Assembly: GCA_944325505.1 (NCBI GenBank) | Contig: CALVAJ010000004.1 | Location: 49,162-113,161 of the forward strand | DNA from: an uncultured Bacteroidales bacterium | GTDB taxonomy: Bacteria > Bacteroidota > Bacteroidia > Bacteroidales > UBA932 | Direction of reading: 5' to 3' | Length of the DNA: 64,000 nucleotides | Notes under the pieces: model-generated | Databases searched by the model: none | What the model saw: the letters and a program-made list of their open reading frames with translations, nothing else | What the model was told of the DNA's origin: nothing | Part shown: positions 35,414-42,694 of the stretch, piece by piece | How the letters are laid out: every line of letters begins with the position of its first letter | Position numbering within the stretch: position 1 is the first letter of the stretch | Position numbers and translations under genes: made by a program

Positions 35414-37072
35414 ATGAAACTAAGAAATATATTGGCAGCAGGTGCCGCACTGGCTCTTACCGTCGGTTGCGCTCCGGATTATGAGGTTTCACACCTGAGT
35501 GAAATCCAGCTTTCCAAGACTTTTGTCACTATCCCTGAGGACGGTTCCGAGGTGACCATCGAGGTCACAGCTTCCGTAGACTGGTCTTTCGACAAATTGT
35601 TCGAGTATGAAATCGAAGGCAAGTTCGAAAATCACAAGCCTGCGACAGAGAATAGACCGACTCCCGAATGGCTTACTGTCGAGCCTCTCTCCGGGGTTGC
35701 CGGTACTACTACAGTTACGTTCAAGGCTATTGATGAATTCAAGGCGGGACGTGAAGCTGCTCTGGTTATTCTGGCAGGCGGACAGAAGCAGAACCTGATT
35801 GCACGGCAGGGTGAAATCGCCGCCAAATCCGCAACATGTGCAGATGTCATTAAAGCTGCAGACGGACAGAGCTTTACTGTTACCGGAACATGTACAAGCA
35901 TTGTCAATACCCAGTATGGCAACTGGTATCTTAACGACGGGACCGGTGAGATCTATATCTATGGTACTGTCAATGACTCCGGACAGAATGACTGGGACAC
36001 TTTCAATATTGAAGTAGGTGACGAGGTAACTGTAAGCGGCTCAAAAGTAACTTACGGGTCTACAGTTGAGTTTGTCAATGCCAAATTCATTTCAGTCAAG
36101 AAGTCCCTTCTTCAGGTTCCGGAAAATGGAGTTACCGATTTCCTTGTGGACAAAGACGGTTATAGAATCGATTCTAAAGGTACTGTCATCGAGGGAGCGA
36201 ATGCAAATGAAGTAGTGGCTGAATTCGTTGTCAAAGGAAACGGAATCCTGTTCGACATTCCGGAAGACATGCAGGATTGGGCACAGGTTACCGATATGGA
36301 GGTTGTTGCACCGGAAGACGAGGATTCAGAGGATCCGGATATAACCAAGGTGAGGATCAAGATTGCTTCTTCCGATGGTTCGAAGGCCAGATCTGGCGTC
36401 ATAACTTTCAGATCCGAAAGCGGCAAGGACAACTCTAAAGTAGCGGTTTCTGTAACACAGGTCCCTGATGGAAGCACCTTGGAGAAAGTCCTGTCTGTAA
36501 TCACACCGGAGACAGATACCTATGTGAAGACGACTGCCACTATAGCCGCGACCTGCAGGAACGGTTTCCTCCTCCATGATAACGGGAAATATCTGTTGGT
36601 CAACGCTGATGGATTCGACTATAATTCCTATAAGGATATGCGCGGACATAAGGCTACAGTAGCCGGTCTGGCGTGCCTGGAGGATAGCGGTTATCAGATC
36701 AAGGATATCGATATTCTTGCCATTGATAAAGAGGCGGGAACCTATGACGATCCGGCCTCGGAAACGCTCAATGCTGAAACAATAAATCAGCTGGCCGCTC
36801 AGGCAGGAGTCCTCGAGATAAAGTACTTTACTGCAACCGGTTCTCTTGAAGATCCGGACCACGACCTTGTAGTGAATGGAGCAGATGCTTCTCTTGCTTT
36901 CTATGGCAACGACTCCAAAATATTCGATCTTAACAAATATTGCGATTACTGCAATAAGGGCGAGACCAAACAGACCATCACTGTTACCGGATATTATATT
37001 TCCAAGGATTCCGAGTCCGGCAAGATCAATTTTATCGTAACTGATATAGAGCCTGATCTTAAGAAAGAATAG
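35414..37072 (+). CDS. surface lipoprotein with BACON-like and OB-fold-like domains
   Basis: 552 residues. Lipobox LTVGC puts the lipid on Cys19. Residues 32-133 look like a BACON domain (LSKTFVTIPEDGSEVTIEV, ASVDWSF, PEWLTVEPLSG, ILAGGQKQNLIARQG). Residues 142-230 are OB-fold-like (FTVTGTCTSIVNTQYGNWYL, DGTGEIYIYG, VGDEVTVSGSKVTYGSTVEF). A second BACON-like segment (about 232-350) and two more OB-like segments (about 355-435 and 450-550, each with a TVxG/TVTGY strand) follow. Such lipoproteins in Bacteroidota accompany Oar-like receptors, sometimes with secreted nucleases. It probably binds ligand at the cell surface. Domain assignment past residue 230 is inference. Confidence 0.78.
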   Translation: MKLRNILAAGAALALTVGCAPDYEVSHLSEIQLSKTFVTIPEDGSEVTIEVTASVDWSFDKLFEYEIEGKFENHKPATENRPTPEWLTVEPLSGVAGTTTVTFKAIDEFKAGREAALVILAGGQKQNLIARQGEIAAKSATCADVIKAADGQSFTVTGTCTSIVNTQYGNWYLNDGTGEIYIYGTVNDSGQNDWDTFNIEVGDEVTVSGSKVTYGSTVEFVNAKFISVKKSLLQVPENGVTDFLVDKDGYRIDSKGTVIEGANANEVVAEFVVKGNGILFDIPEDMQDWAQVTDMEVVAPEDEDSEDPDITKVRIKIASSDGSKARSGVITFRSESGKDNSKVAVSVTQVPDGSTLEKVLSVITPETDTYVKTTATIAATCRNGFLLHDNGKYLLVNADGFDYNSYKDMRGHKATVAGLACLEDSGYQIKDIDILAIDKEAGTYDDPASETLNAETINQLAAQAGVLEIKYFTATGSLEDPDHDLVVNGADASLAFYGNDSKIFDLNKYCDYCNKGETKQTITVTGYYISKDSESGKINFIVTDIEPDLKKE

Positions 37073-37095
37073 CTGACAGTGTTTAGCATATAATG

Positions 37096-37130
37096 ACGGT
37101 CGCCTGAATTCATTCCGGCGGCCGTTTTTT
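37096..37130 (+). terminator. intrinsic terminator after the receptor-lipoprotein operon
   Basis: ACGGTCGCC (37096-37104) pairs with GGCGGCCGT (37117-37125) with one G-T wobble, followed by a run of T residues. It separates the pair from the deoxyribosyltransferase-like gene. Confidence 0.85.
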
Positions 37131-37147
37131 ATATATTCGGAATTGTT

Positions 37148-37155
37148 TATTTTTG
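37148..37155 (+). promoter_or_regulatory. -7 element of the deoxyribosyltransferase-like gene
   Basis: TATTTTTG fits TAnnTTTG and lies 64 bases before the ATG at 37219. No good -33 box. Confidence 0.45.
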
Positions 37156-37218
37156 CAGATATTCCGGTCGGATTTATATCATTCCGGACGATGACGTCTG
37201 TTAAACCGTTTAAATAAT

Positions 37219-37746
37219 ATGAAGAAAATACTGTTTGCCCTGTCATGTGCATTGTTCCTGCTCTGTTTCTGTTCCTGTGGACCGGAGACATCCGTTACAT
37301 ACGAACTCAAGCCGCGTGAAGAACTGCCTGTAAAAGACGACGGGAGTTTTACCGGAATCTTCCTTGCCGGGACTATCGACATGGGAAACAGCGTTGACTG
37401 GCAGGCGCAGCTGAAAGAATATTTTTCCGGGAAAGAAGGCAGGTATATACTGTACAACCCCAGGCGTGGTTCATGGAACGGCGGCGCGGACGGAGAAATG
37501 GAGTACCAGGTGAACTGGGAACTCGAACATCTGGAAAAGGCCGATATCATCATAATGAATATACTCGGGAGCAGCAAGTCTCCGATAACCCTTCTGGAAA
37601 TGGGGCTTCATGCCCGCTCCGGAAAACTTTATGTGGCATGCGAACCGTCTTTCTACCGGTATGATAATGTGCGTATTACATGCGCCTACTACGGTATACC
37701 ACTATATCCGTCATTGGATGCCCTTCTGGAGAACCTCGGCCTTTGA
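37219..37746 (+). CDS. lipoprotein with nucleoside 2-deoxyribosyltransferase-like domain
   Basis: 175 residues. The first 20 residues are a lipoprotein signal (LFLLCFCSC, lipid on Cys20). The rest matches the Nuc_deoxyrib_tr_2 family: GIFLAGTIDMGNSVDWQ, YILYNPRRGSW, YQVNWELEHLEKADIIIMNIL and SPITLLEMGLHA, where the Glu of LLEMG is the likely nucleophile. Cytoplasmic relatives are usually phage- or defence-associated or salvage enzymes; an exported lipidated form is unusual. Catalysis outside the cytoplasm, if real, would break or exchange nucleoside glycosidic bonds in the periplasm. It is separated from the upstream OB-fold lipoprotein by a terminator and has its own -7 box. Confidence 0.8.
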   Translation: MKKILFALSCALFLLCFCSCGPETSVTYELKPREELPVKDDGSFTGIFLAGTIDMGNSVDWQAQLKEYFSGKEGRYILYNPRRGSWNGGADGEMEYQVNWELEHLEKADIIIMNILGSSKSPITLLEMGLHARSGKLYVACEPSFYRYDNVRITCAYYGIPLYPSLDALLENLGL

Positions 37747-37843
37747 CCGGATTCTCCTGATAATGCCACTGTTTCCTGCACCTGTAGAGTGCGGTTTTTC
37801 ATCTTTTTTAAAGTTTTTTCTGTTTTTTATTGTTCAGGAGGTG

Positions 37844-37851
37844 TATATTTG
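37844..37851 (+). promoter_or_regulatory. -7 element of the M3 peptidase gene
   Basis: TATATTTG, perfect TAnnTTTG, 49 bases before the ATG at 37901. A weak TCTG at 37819-37822 has the right 21-base spacing. Confidence 0.55.
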
Positions 37852-37900
37852 TGTGATTTTGTCGTGTAATGCGGCAAAGTGTACTTTAAACCTACCTGAT

Positions 37901-40144
37901 ATGAAACGAATATTGCTTATTTTGACTTTAGCTATGCTTGTTCCTTCATGTAAGCAGCTGAATCCTTTTCTCGGCGACTGGAATACGCCTTACGGGATTC
38001 CTGATTTCGAATCCATTAAAGAGTCCGACTATATCCCGGCGGTAAAATTCGGCATCCGCCAGCAGGAAGGGCAGATAGATGCGATTATCGCTAACGGCAA
38101 CGCCCCTGATTTCGAGAATACCGTTGCCGCGTATGAACTTTCCGGGGAGATACTCGACAGGGTGACCGGCGTGCTTTTCAATCTGTCCGAGTCCGACGCG
38201 ACCCCTTCCATGCAGAAGATAGTGGAGAGGGTCATCCCGATGCTTACGGAGCATAATGACAATGTCTTCATGAATCCGTACTTCTTTGCCCGTGTAGACG
38301 AGCTTTATCAGGACAGGGCAAACCAGAACTTGACCAGAGAGCAGGAAATGACGCTCGAAAAACTCCACCGTGCATTCATTGACAATGGTGTCAACCTGGA
38401 CCCGCAGTCGCAGGAACGTCTCAGGGCGATCAACAAGGAACTTGCCGTGCTGGAGCAGCGCTTCGGCAATAACGTGCTTGACCGTACCAACGCTTTCCGT
38501 ATGGTGCTTGCCGATACTTCCGAGATTGCCGGCCTGCCTTCTTCGGTACTGGCTTCGGCTGCAGCAGAGGCTGCCCATGCCGGTATTACCGCCAGGGATG
38601 CCGCAAGGGAAAAAGGTATCCGGGAGCAGGATGTCGCAGAAGGAGGACCGTGGCTCTTCACTCTCCACAATGCCAGCTATGTGCCGTTCATGACCAACAG
38701 TTCCCGCAGGGACCTCAGGGAAAAGATGTTTACGGCATATTCGACCAGATGCAATACCGGAGGAGATACGGACAACAAGCCTGTAGTTCTCGATATCATC
38801 AGGCTGCGCATAGAGAAAGCCAATCTTTTAGGGTATGATACTCCTGCTGCACAGATACTTTCAGACAAGATGGCGCATGACCCGCAGACAGTAGATTCTT
38901 TCCTCGAAAAGATTTTCCCTGCGGCAGTGCGTCAGGCAAGATCGGAAATCGAAGATATGCAGGCCATTATGGACAAGGATGTCGAGGCCGGACTTCTTCC
39001 GGCAGACAGTACATCTGTCATAAGGCCTTGGGACTGGGCCTATTATGCGGAGAAGGTGCGCCAGGAAAAATATGCTCTCAATGAGGATCTGGTGAAACCG
39101 TATTTCAAGATGGAGAATGTGCGCGAAGGCGTATTCAATACGGCTCATCGCCTCTATGGGCTGAATTTCAGACAGCTTGACAGTATTCCTCTGTATCATC
39201 CTGATGCCGAAGGTTTCGAGGTGACTGACAGTGACGGCTCGTTGATCGGGATTCTGCTGACCGACTATTATACGCGTAGTACAAAAAGAGGCGGTGCGTG
39301 GATGAACAACGTCAGAAATCAGTACAAGACAAAGAAAGGGGAGGATATAAGGCCTATAATAGTGAATGTGGCCAATTTCCCGAAGCCGTCAGCCGGAATG
39401 CCGTCGCTTCTTTCCATAGATGAGGTAGGAACGATGTTCCATGAATTCGGCCATGCTCTCCACGGTCTGCTCAGCCAGTGCACATACAAGGATGTCAGCG
39501 GCACCGGCGTAGCGAGGGATTTCGTAGAACTGCCGTCGCAGATAAATGAAAACTGGGCATTTCTCCCGGAGGTGCTGAAGTCATACGCACATCACTACAG
39601 TACGGGGGAGGCGATTCCGGACAGCCTGATTACGAAGATTTCCGTATCGAAGAACTTCAATCAGGGGTTCATGACTACAGAACTTGTGGCAGCCGCCGTC
39701 CTGGATATGAAATGGCATGAACTTAAATCCGTATATGTGCCGCAGGACTGCCCGTATGCATCTGAAACGGATGCTCCTGCGGATTCTACAGGCCTGAATA
39801 AAGGACTTAAGGTCATTGACCCGGATAAATTCGAGGCCTTTGTCATGGTTCAGGCAGGTCTTCCGGAAGAGATTATACCTCGTTACCGCACTACGTATTT
39901 CAACCACGTTTTCAGCGGAGGCTACAGTGCCGGATATTACGGTTATCTGTGGGCCGAGGTGCTTGACAAGGATGCATTCGAGCTGTTCAGGAAGAAAGGC
40001 GAGTTCGACAGCGCCACGGCGCGTTCGTTCCGTGAGAACATCCTTGAAAAGGGCGGCAGTGAGGAGCCTATGGTGCTTTACCGCCGGTTCCGTGGGGCTG
40101 ACCCTGATCCTGATGCCCTTCTCAGGGCAAGGGGATTGAAATGA
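37901..40144 (+). CDS. M3 family metallopeptidase lipoprotein (peptidyl-dipeptidase Dcp-like)
   Basis: 747 residues from the chosen start. MKRILLILTLAMLVPSC is a lipoprotein signal with Cys17. The zinc motif HEFGH is at 514-518 in MFHEFGHALHGLLS, with the downstream Glu in DFVELPSQINENW. Flanking FNHVFSGGYSAGYYGYLWAEVLDKDAF is typical of Dcp. Peptidyl-dipeptidase Dcp removes C-terminal dipeptides; the lipid anchor puts it in the periplasm. The frame is open for 97 codons further upstream, but the -7 box at 37844-37851 lies inside that extension. It ends at a bidirectional terminator. Confidence 0.92.
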   Translation: MKRILLILTLAMLVPSCKQLNPFLGDWNTPYGIPDFESIKESDYIPAVKFGIRQQEGQIDAIIANGNAPDFENTVAAYELSGEILDRVTGVLFNLSESDATPSMQKIVERVIPMLTEHNDNVFMNPYFFARVDELYQDRANQNLTREQEMTLEKLHRAFIDNGVNLDPQSQERLRAINKELAVLEQRFGNNVLDRTNAFRMVLADTSEIAGLPSSVLASAAAEAAHAGITARDAAREKGIREQDVAEGGPWLFTLHNASYVPFMTNSSRRDLREKMFTAYSTRCNTGGDTDNKPVVLDIIRLRIEKANLLGYDTPAAQILSDKMAHDPQTVDSFLEKIFPAAVRQARSEIEDMQAIMDKDVEAGLLPADSTSVIRPWDWAYYAEKVRQEKYALNEDLVKPYFKMENVREGVFNTAHRLYGLNFRQLDSIPLYHPDAEGFEVTDSDGSLIGILLTDYYTRSTKRGGAWMNNVRNQYKTKKGEDIRPIIVNVANFPKPSAGMPSLLSIDEVGTMFHEFGHALHGLLSQCTYKDVSGTGVARDFVELPSQINENWAFLPEVLKSYAHHYSTGEAIPDSLITKISVSKNFNQGFMTTELVAAAVLDMKWHELKSVYVPQDCPYASETDAPADSTGLNKGLKVIDPDKFEAFVMVQAGLPEEIIPRYRTTYFNHVFSGGYSAGYYGYLWAEVLDKDAFELFRKKGEFDSATARSFRENILEKGGSEEPMVLYRRFRGADPDPDALLRARGLK

Positions 40145-40176
40145 TCCGGACCGGAACTATTCCGTAAGATGACATG

Positions 40177-40210
40177 AAAAAAGACCACCCCAAAACGGGA
40201 TGGTCTTTTT
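40177..40210. terminator. bidirectional terminator between the M3 peptidase and FKBP genes
   Basis: A-rich arm with AAAGACCA and CCC (to 40190) pairs with GGG, one bulged A and TGGTCTTTTT (to 40210). Both strands show a T-run after the stem, so it should end the two convergent transcripts. Confidence 0.85.
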
Positions 40211-40228
40211 GTTGATGGTGTCGCTTCC

Positions 40229-40996
40229 TTATTTCTTGTTGACAACCTCTTCCTCTACCGGAGCCTTTCCTACCTTTACTACATCGATATCGAAGATAAG
40301 GGTAGAGTTAGGTCCTATCTTGCCCATGTTGCGTGCGCCGTATGCGAGAGAGTCAGGAATGAACAGCTGTATCTTTCCGCCTTCACCCACGAGCTGCAGA
40401 CCTTCTGTCCAACCCTTGATTACACGGTTGAGCATCATCTTTACAGGCTCTTTGGTCCTGTCGCTTGCATCGAACTCGGTTCCGTCGATAAGAGTACCGG
40501 TGTAATGTACATAGACAGTATCCTTAGGTCCGGCCTTTACATCGTTTCCAGCCTCGATAATCTTGTACTGGAGACCGCTTTCAGTGACCTCTACGCCGAC
40601 TTTCTTTCCGTTCTCGCTGAGGAAGTCCTCACCGATTTTCCTGTTGACAGCGGCTGTGTACTCGTTTCTTGCCGTGATGTATTTGTTGAACAGGCTGTTC
40701 ATCAGATCAGGGTTCACATCGAGCTGGGCGTTGAATTCAGGGCTGTTCATGTTGCCTTCGGCCTTTATGAAGTCCAGCATGCCTTTCTTGATCTGTGCGT
40801 AGTTCAGGTCTTCCCCGAAGTTGTTGTACTTGATGAAATAGCCGAAATTCACACCGACCAGATAGCTGACAGAGTCGGTAAGGGCTTTTGACGGGAGCTG
40901 CACGTCTACATCTGCTTTCGGTGTGCTGCCTGAGTTGCAGGCTGCAGTCATGGTAACTGCGGCAGCGGCTGCTGCGATGATTTTGATTGCTTTCAT
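40229..40996 (-). CDS. FKBP-type peptidyl-prolyl isomerase lipoprotein (Mip-like)
   Basis: 255 residues. MKAIKIIAAA...TAAC is a lipoprotein signal with Cys20. An N-terminal dimerisation-type helical domain (about 35-145: DSVSYLVGVNFGYFIKYN, MLDFIKAEGN) precedes the FKBP domain (about 150-245) with VYVHYTGTLIDGTEFDAS, VIKGWTEGLQLVGEGGKIQLFIPDSLAYG and LIFDIDVV, a well-conserved active site. This is the Mip/FkpA architecture, a periplasmic folding catalyst. The longer frame begins at 41065, at the TATCTTTG box (41067-41074), so the 40996 ATG is the real start. Confidence 0.9.
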   Translation of the reverse strand: MKAIKIIAAAAAAVTMTAACNSGSTPKADVDVQLPSKALTDSVSYLVGVNFGYFIKYNNFGEDLNYAQIKKGMLDFIKAEGNMNSPEFNAQLDVNPDLMNSLFNKYITARNEYTAAVNRKIGEDFLSENGKKVGVEVTESGLQYKIIEAGNDVKAGPKDTVYVHYTGTLIDGTEFDASDRTKEPVKMMLNRVIKGWTEGLQLVGEGGKIQLFIPDSLAYGARNMGKIGPNSTLIFDIDVVKVGKAPVEEEVVNKK

Positions 40997-41066
40997 TTCT
41001 GTATTGTTTTTGATATTGTATGCCGCCTGGCTGTGATTCATCCTGCTTCCGGCGGGACAAATCATG

Positions 41067-41074
41067 CAAAGATA
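41067..41074 (-). promoter_or_regulatory. -7 element of the Mip-like FKBP gene
   Basis: Minus strand reads TATCTTTG, 70 bases before the chosen ATG. The box touches the longer open frame, which argues for the later start. Confidence 0.55.
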
Positions 41075-41097
41075 CTTAAAATTATGATATAGTGTAA

Positions 41098-42534
41098 TTA
41101 TTTGGAGGCTTTAATGCGGTTTGTCTTTTCAGGGAGTATTTCTTCCGCAGTCAGTTCAGGGGCCTTGCCCTTGCACGACATCCTCATTGCAGCCAGTCCG
41201 AGTATGGCCGCACTGGCGGATGTGATCAGAATGCTGATCTTTCCCGTGTCGATAAGTTCAGGCGAGGAGAAGGCGAGGTTATTGATGAATATGGACATGG
41301 TAAATCCGATGCCCCCGAGCACTCCGATGGATGCCATCTGTTTCCACGTCACTCCCACGGGCTTTGCCGCCAGCCTTATCTTTATGCTTAAAAAACTGAA
41401 AAGGAATATTCCGGCAGGCTTGCCGACAAGAAGCCCCAGGAAGATGCCCGGCATCACAGGCGATATCCCTCCTGATGTCAGGCTGCTGAAATCAAGGGCC
41501 ACACCTGCGTTGGCAAGTGCGAAGACCGGCATGATTATGAACGTTACGATGGGATGCAGCTTGCTTTCCAGTCTGTGCAGCAGAGGGTCGACATCCCGTA
41601 TTTCATTGTTCATGCTGTGGATGATATGCTGCTGTTCGGGACTCGTAAGTACATTCATCTGCCTGCTGCTGGTCATCTTGAACTTTTCAAGAAGCAGGCT
41701 TATCCTGCTCTGGAACCGTACTTCATTGATGCTTCCTTTTGACGGGATTACCATTGCCAGGAACACTCCGGCTATGGTGGCATGGATTCCGGACTTGTAG
41801 GTAAAATACCACATCGCTATTCCGGGAAGTATGTACAGGTATTTGTTCTTCAGCTTGGCCGAGTTGAAAATGACAAGTACGGACATTATTACGGCCACAT
41901 AGGCCAGGTATTCGAGATGCAGGGCGTGTGTCGGATAGAATATCGCAAGCACGATTATCGCACCTATGTCATCGACTATGGCCAGGGCCGTCAGGAATAC
42001 TTTCAGACTGGCAGGGACCCGGTTCCCGAGCAGGGAGAGTATCCCTATGGCGAATGCTATGTCCGTAGCCATCGGTATTCCCCATCCCTGGATGCTTTCA
42101 GGGTGTCCTGCATTGCACGCCCAGTATATTCCGGCGGGGACAAGCATTCCTCCCAGTGCCGCCACTATCGGCAGTGCGGATCTCTTGATCGAGGAAAGCT
42201 GTCCGACCAGCATTTCTCTTTTTATCTCCAGCCCGACCACGAAAAAGAATACTGCCATCAGCGCATCGTTGACCCAGTGCCGGAGAGACATGTCCAGAGA
42301 AAATTCCCCTATCCTGACGGAGGCGTGCGTGGTCCACAGGTTTTCAAACCATTCCCCTCCCGGGACGGTAGCCAGAGTCACCGCTATTATTGCGCAGATC
42401 AGAAGGAGTATACCTCCTGTCGATTCATTGTGGAAAAACGTATTGAAAATGTGGAGGATTTCCCTGTTGCGGTGGCTTGAGAGTTTCCCTGTCTGAGGGT
42501 TTTCAGCCTGTTGTGCGTATGTCTTGTCGGCCAT
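41098..42534 (-). CDS. nhaA: Na+/H+ antiporter NhaA
   Basis: 478 residues, slightly longer than E. coli NhaA because of a central insert (FKMTSSRQMNVLTSPEQQH, about 290-310) and a C-terminal tail. Eleven or twelve membrane segments; the ion-binding pair is in TDIAFAIGILSL and ALAIVDDIGAIIVLAIFY, matching Asp163/Asp164 of E. coli. FFFVVGLEIKREMLVGQL is also diagnostic. It exchanges Na+ or Li+ for H+ and supports pH and salt homeostasis. The minus strand shows TATATTTG at 42595-42602 as its probable -7 box. Confidence 0.93.
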   Translation of the reverse strand: MADKTYAQQAENPQTGKLSSHRNREILHIFNTFFHNESTGGILLLICAIIAVTLATVPGGEWFENLWTTHASVRIGEFSLDMSLRHWVNDALMAVFFFVVGLEIKREMLVGQLSSIKRSALPIVAALGGMLVPAGIYWACNAGHPESIQGWGIPMATDIAFAIGILSLLGNRVPASLKVFLTALAIVDDIGAIIVLAIFYPTHALHLEYLAYVAVIMSVLVIFNSAKLKNKYLYILPGIAMWYFTYKSGIHATIAGVFLAMVIPSKGSINEVRFQSRISLLLEKFKMTSSRQMNVLTSPEQQHIIHSMNNEIRDVDPLLHRLESKLHPIVTFIIMPVFALANAGVALDFSSLTSGGISPVMPGIFLGLLVGKPAGIFLFSFLSIKIRLAAKPVGVTWKQMASIGVLGGIGFTMSIFINNLAFSSPELIDTGKISILITSASAAILGLAAMRMSCKGKAPELTAEEILPEKTNRIKASK

Positions 42535-42594
42535 TGCTGTAACAAAAGTGTCGGACCCGGTATGGACCGGTATTTAGTGAATTAAGCTATTCGG

Positions 42595-42674
42595 CAAATA
42601 TACAATAAAATACGGGATCGGGTCACAGATGTGGACAAATTATTTGGACGGCTCGGAATATTGTTATACCTTAG
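42595..42674. promoter_or_regulatory. divergent promoters of nhaA and recQ
   Basis: Minus-strand TATATTTG at 42595-42602 for nhaA. Plus-strand TTTG at 42643-42646 and TACCTTAG at 42667-42674 (one mismatch), spaced 20 bases, for recQ; the transcript would start just before the ATG at 42695. Confidence 0.5.
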
Positions 42675-42694
42675 TAAAGGATAAAATTTTTCAT

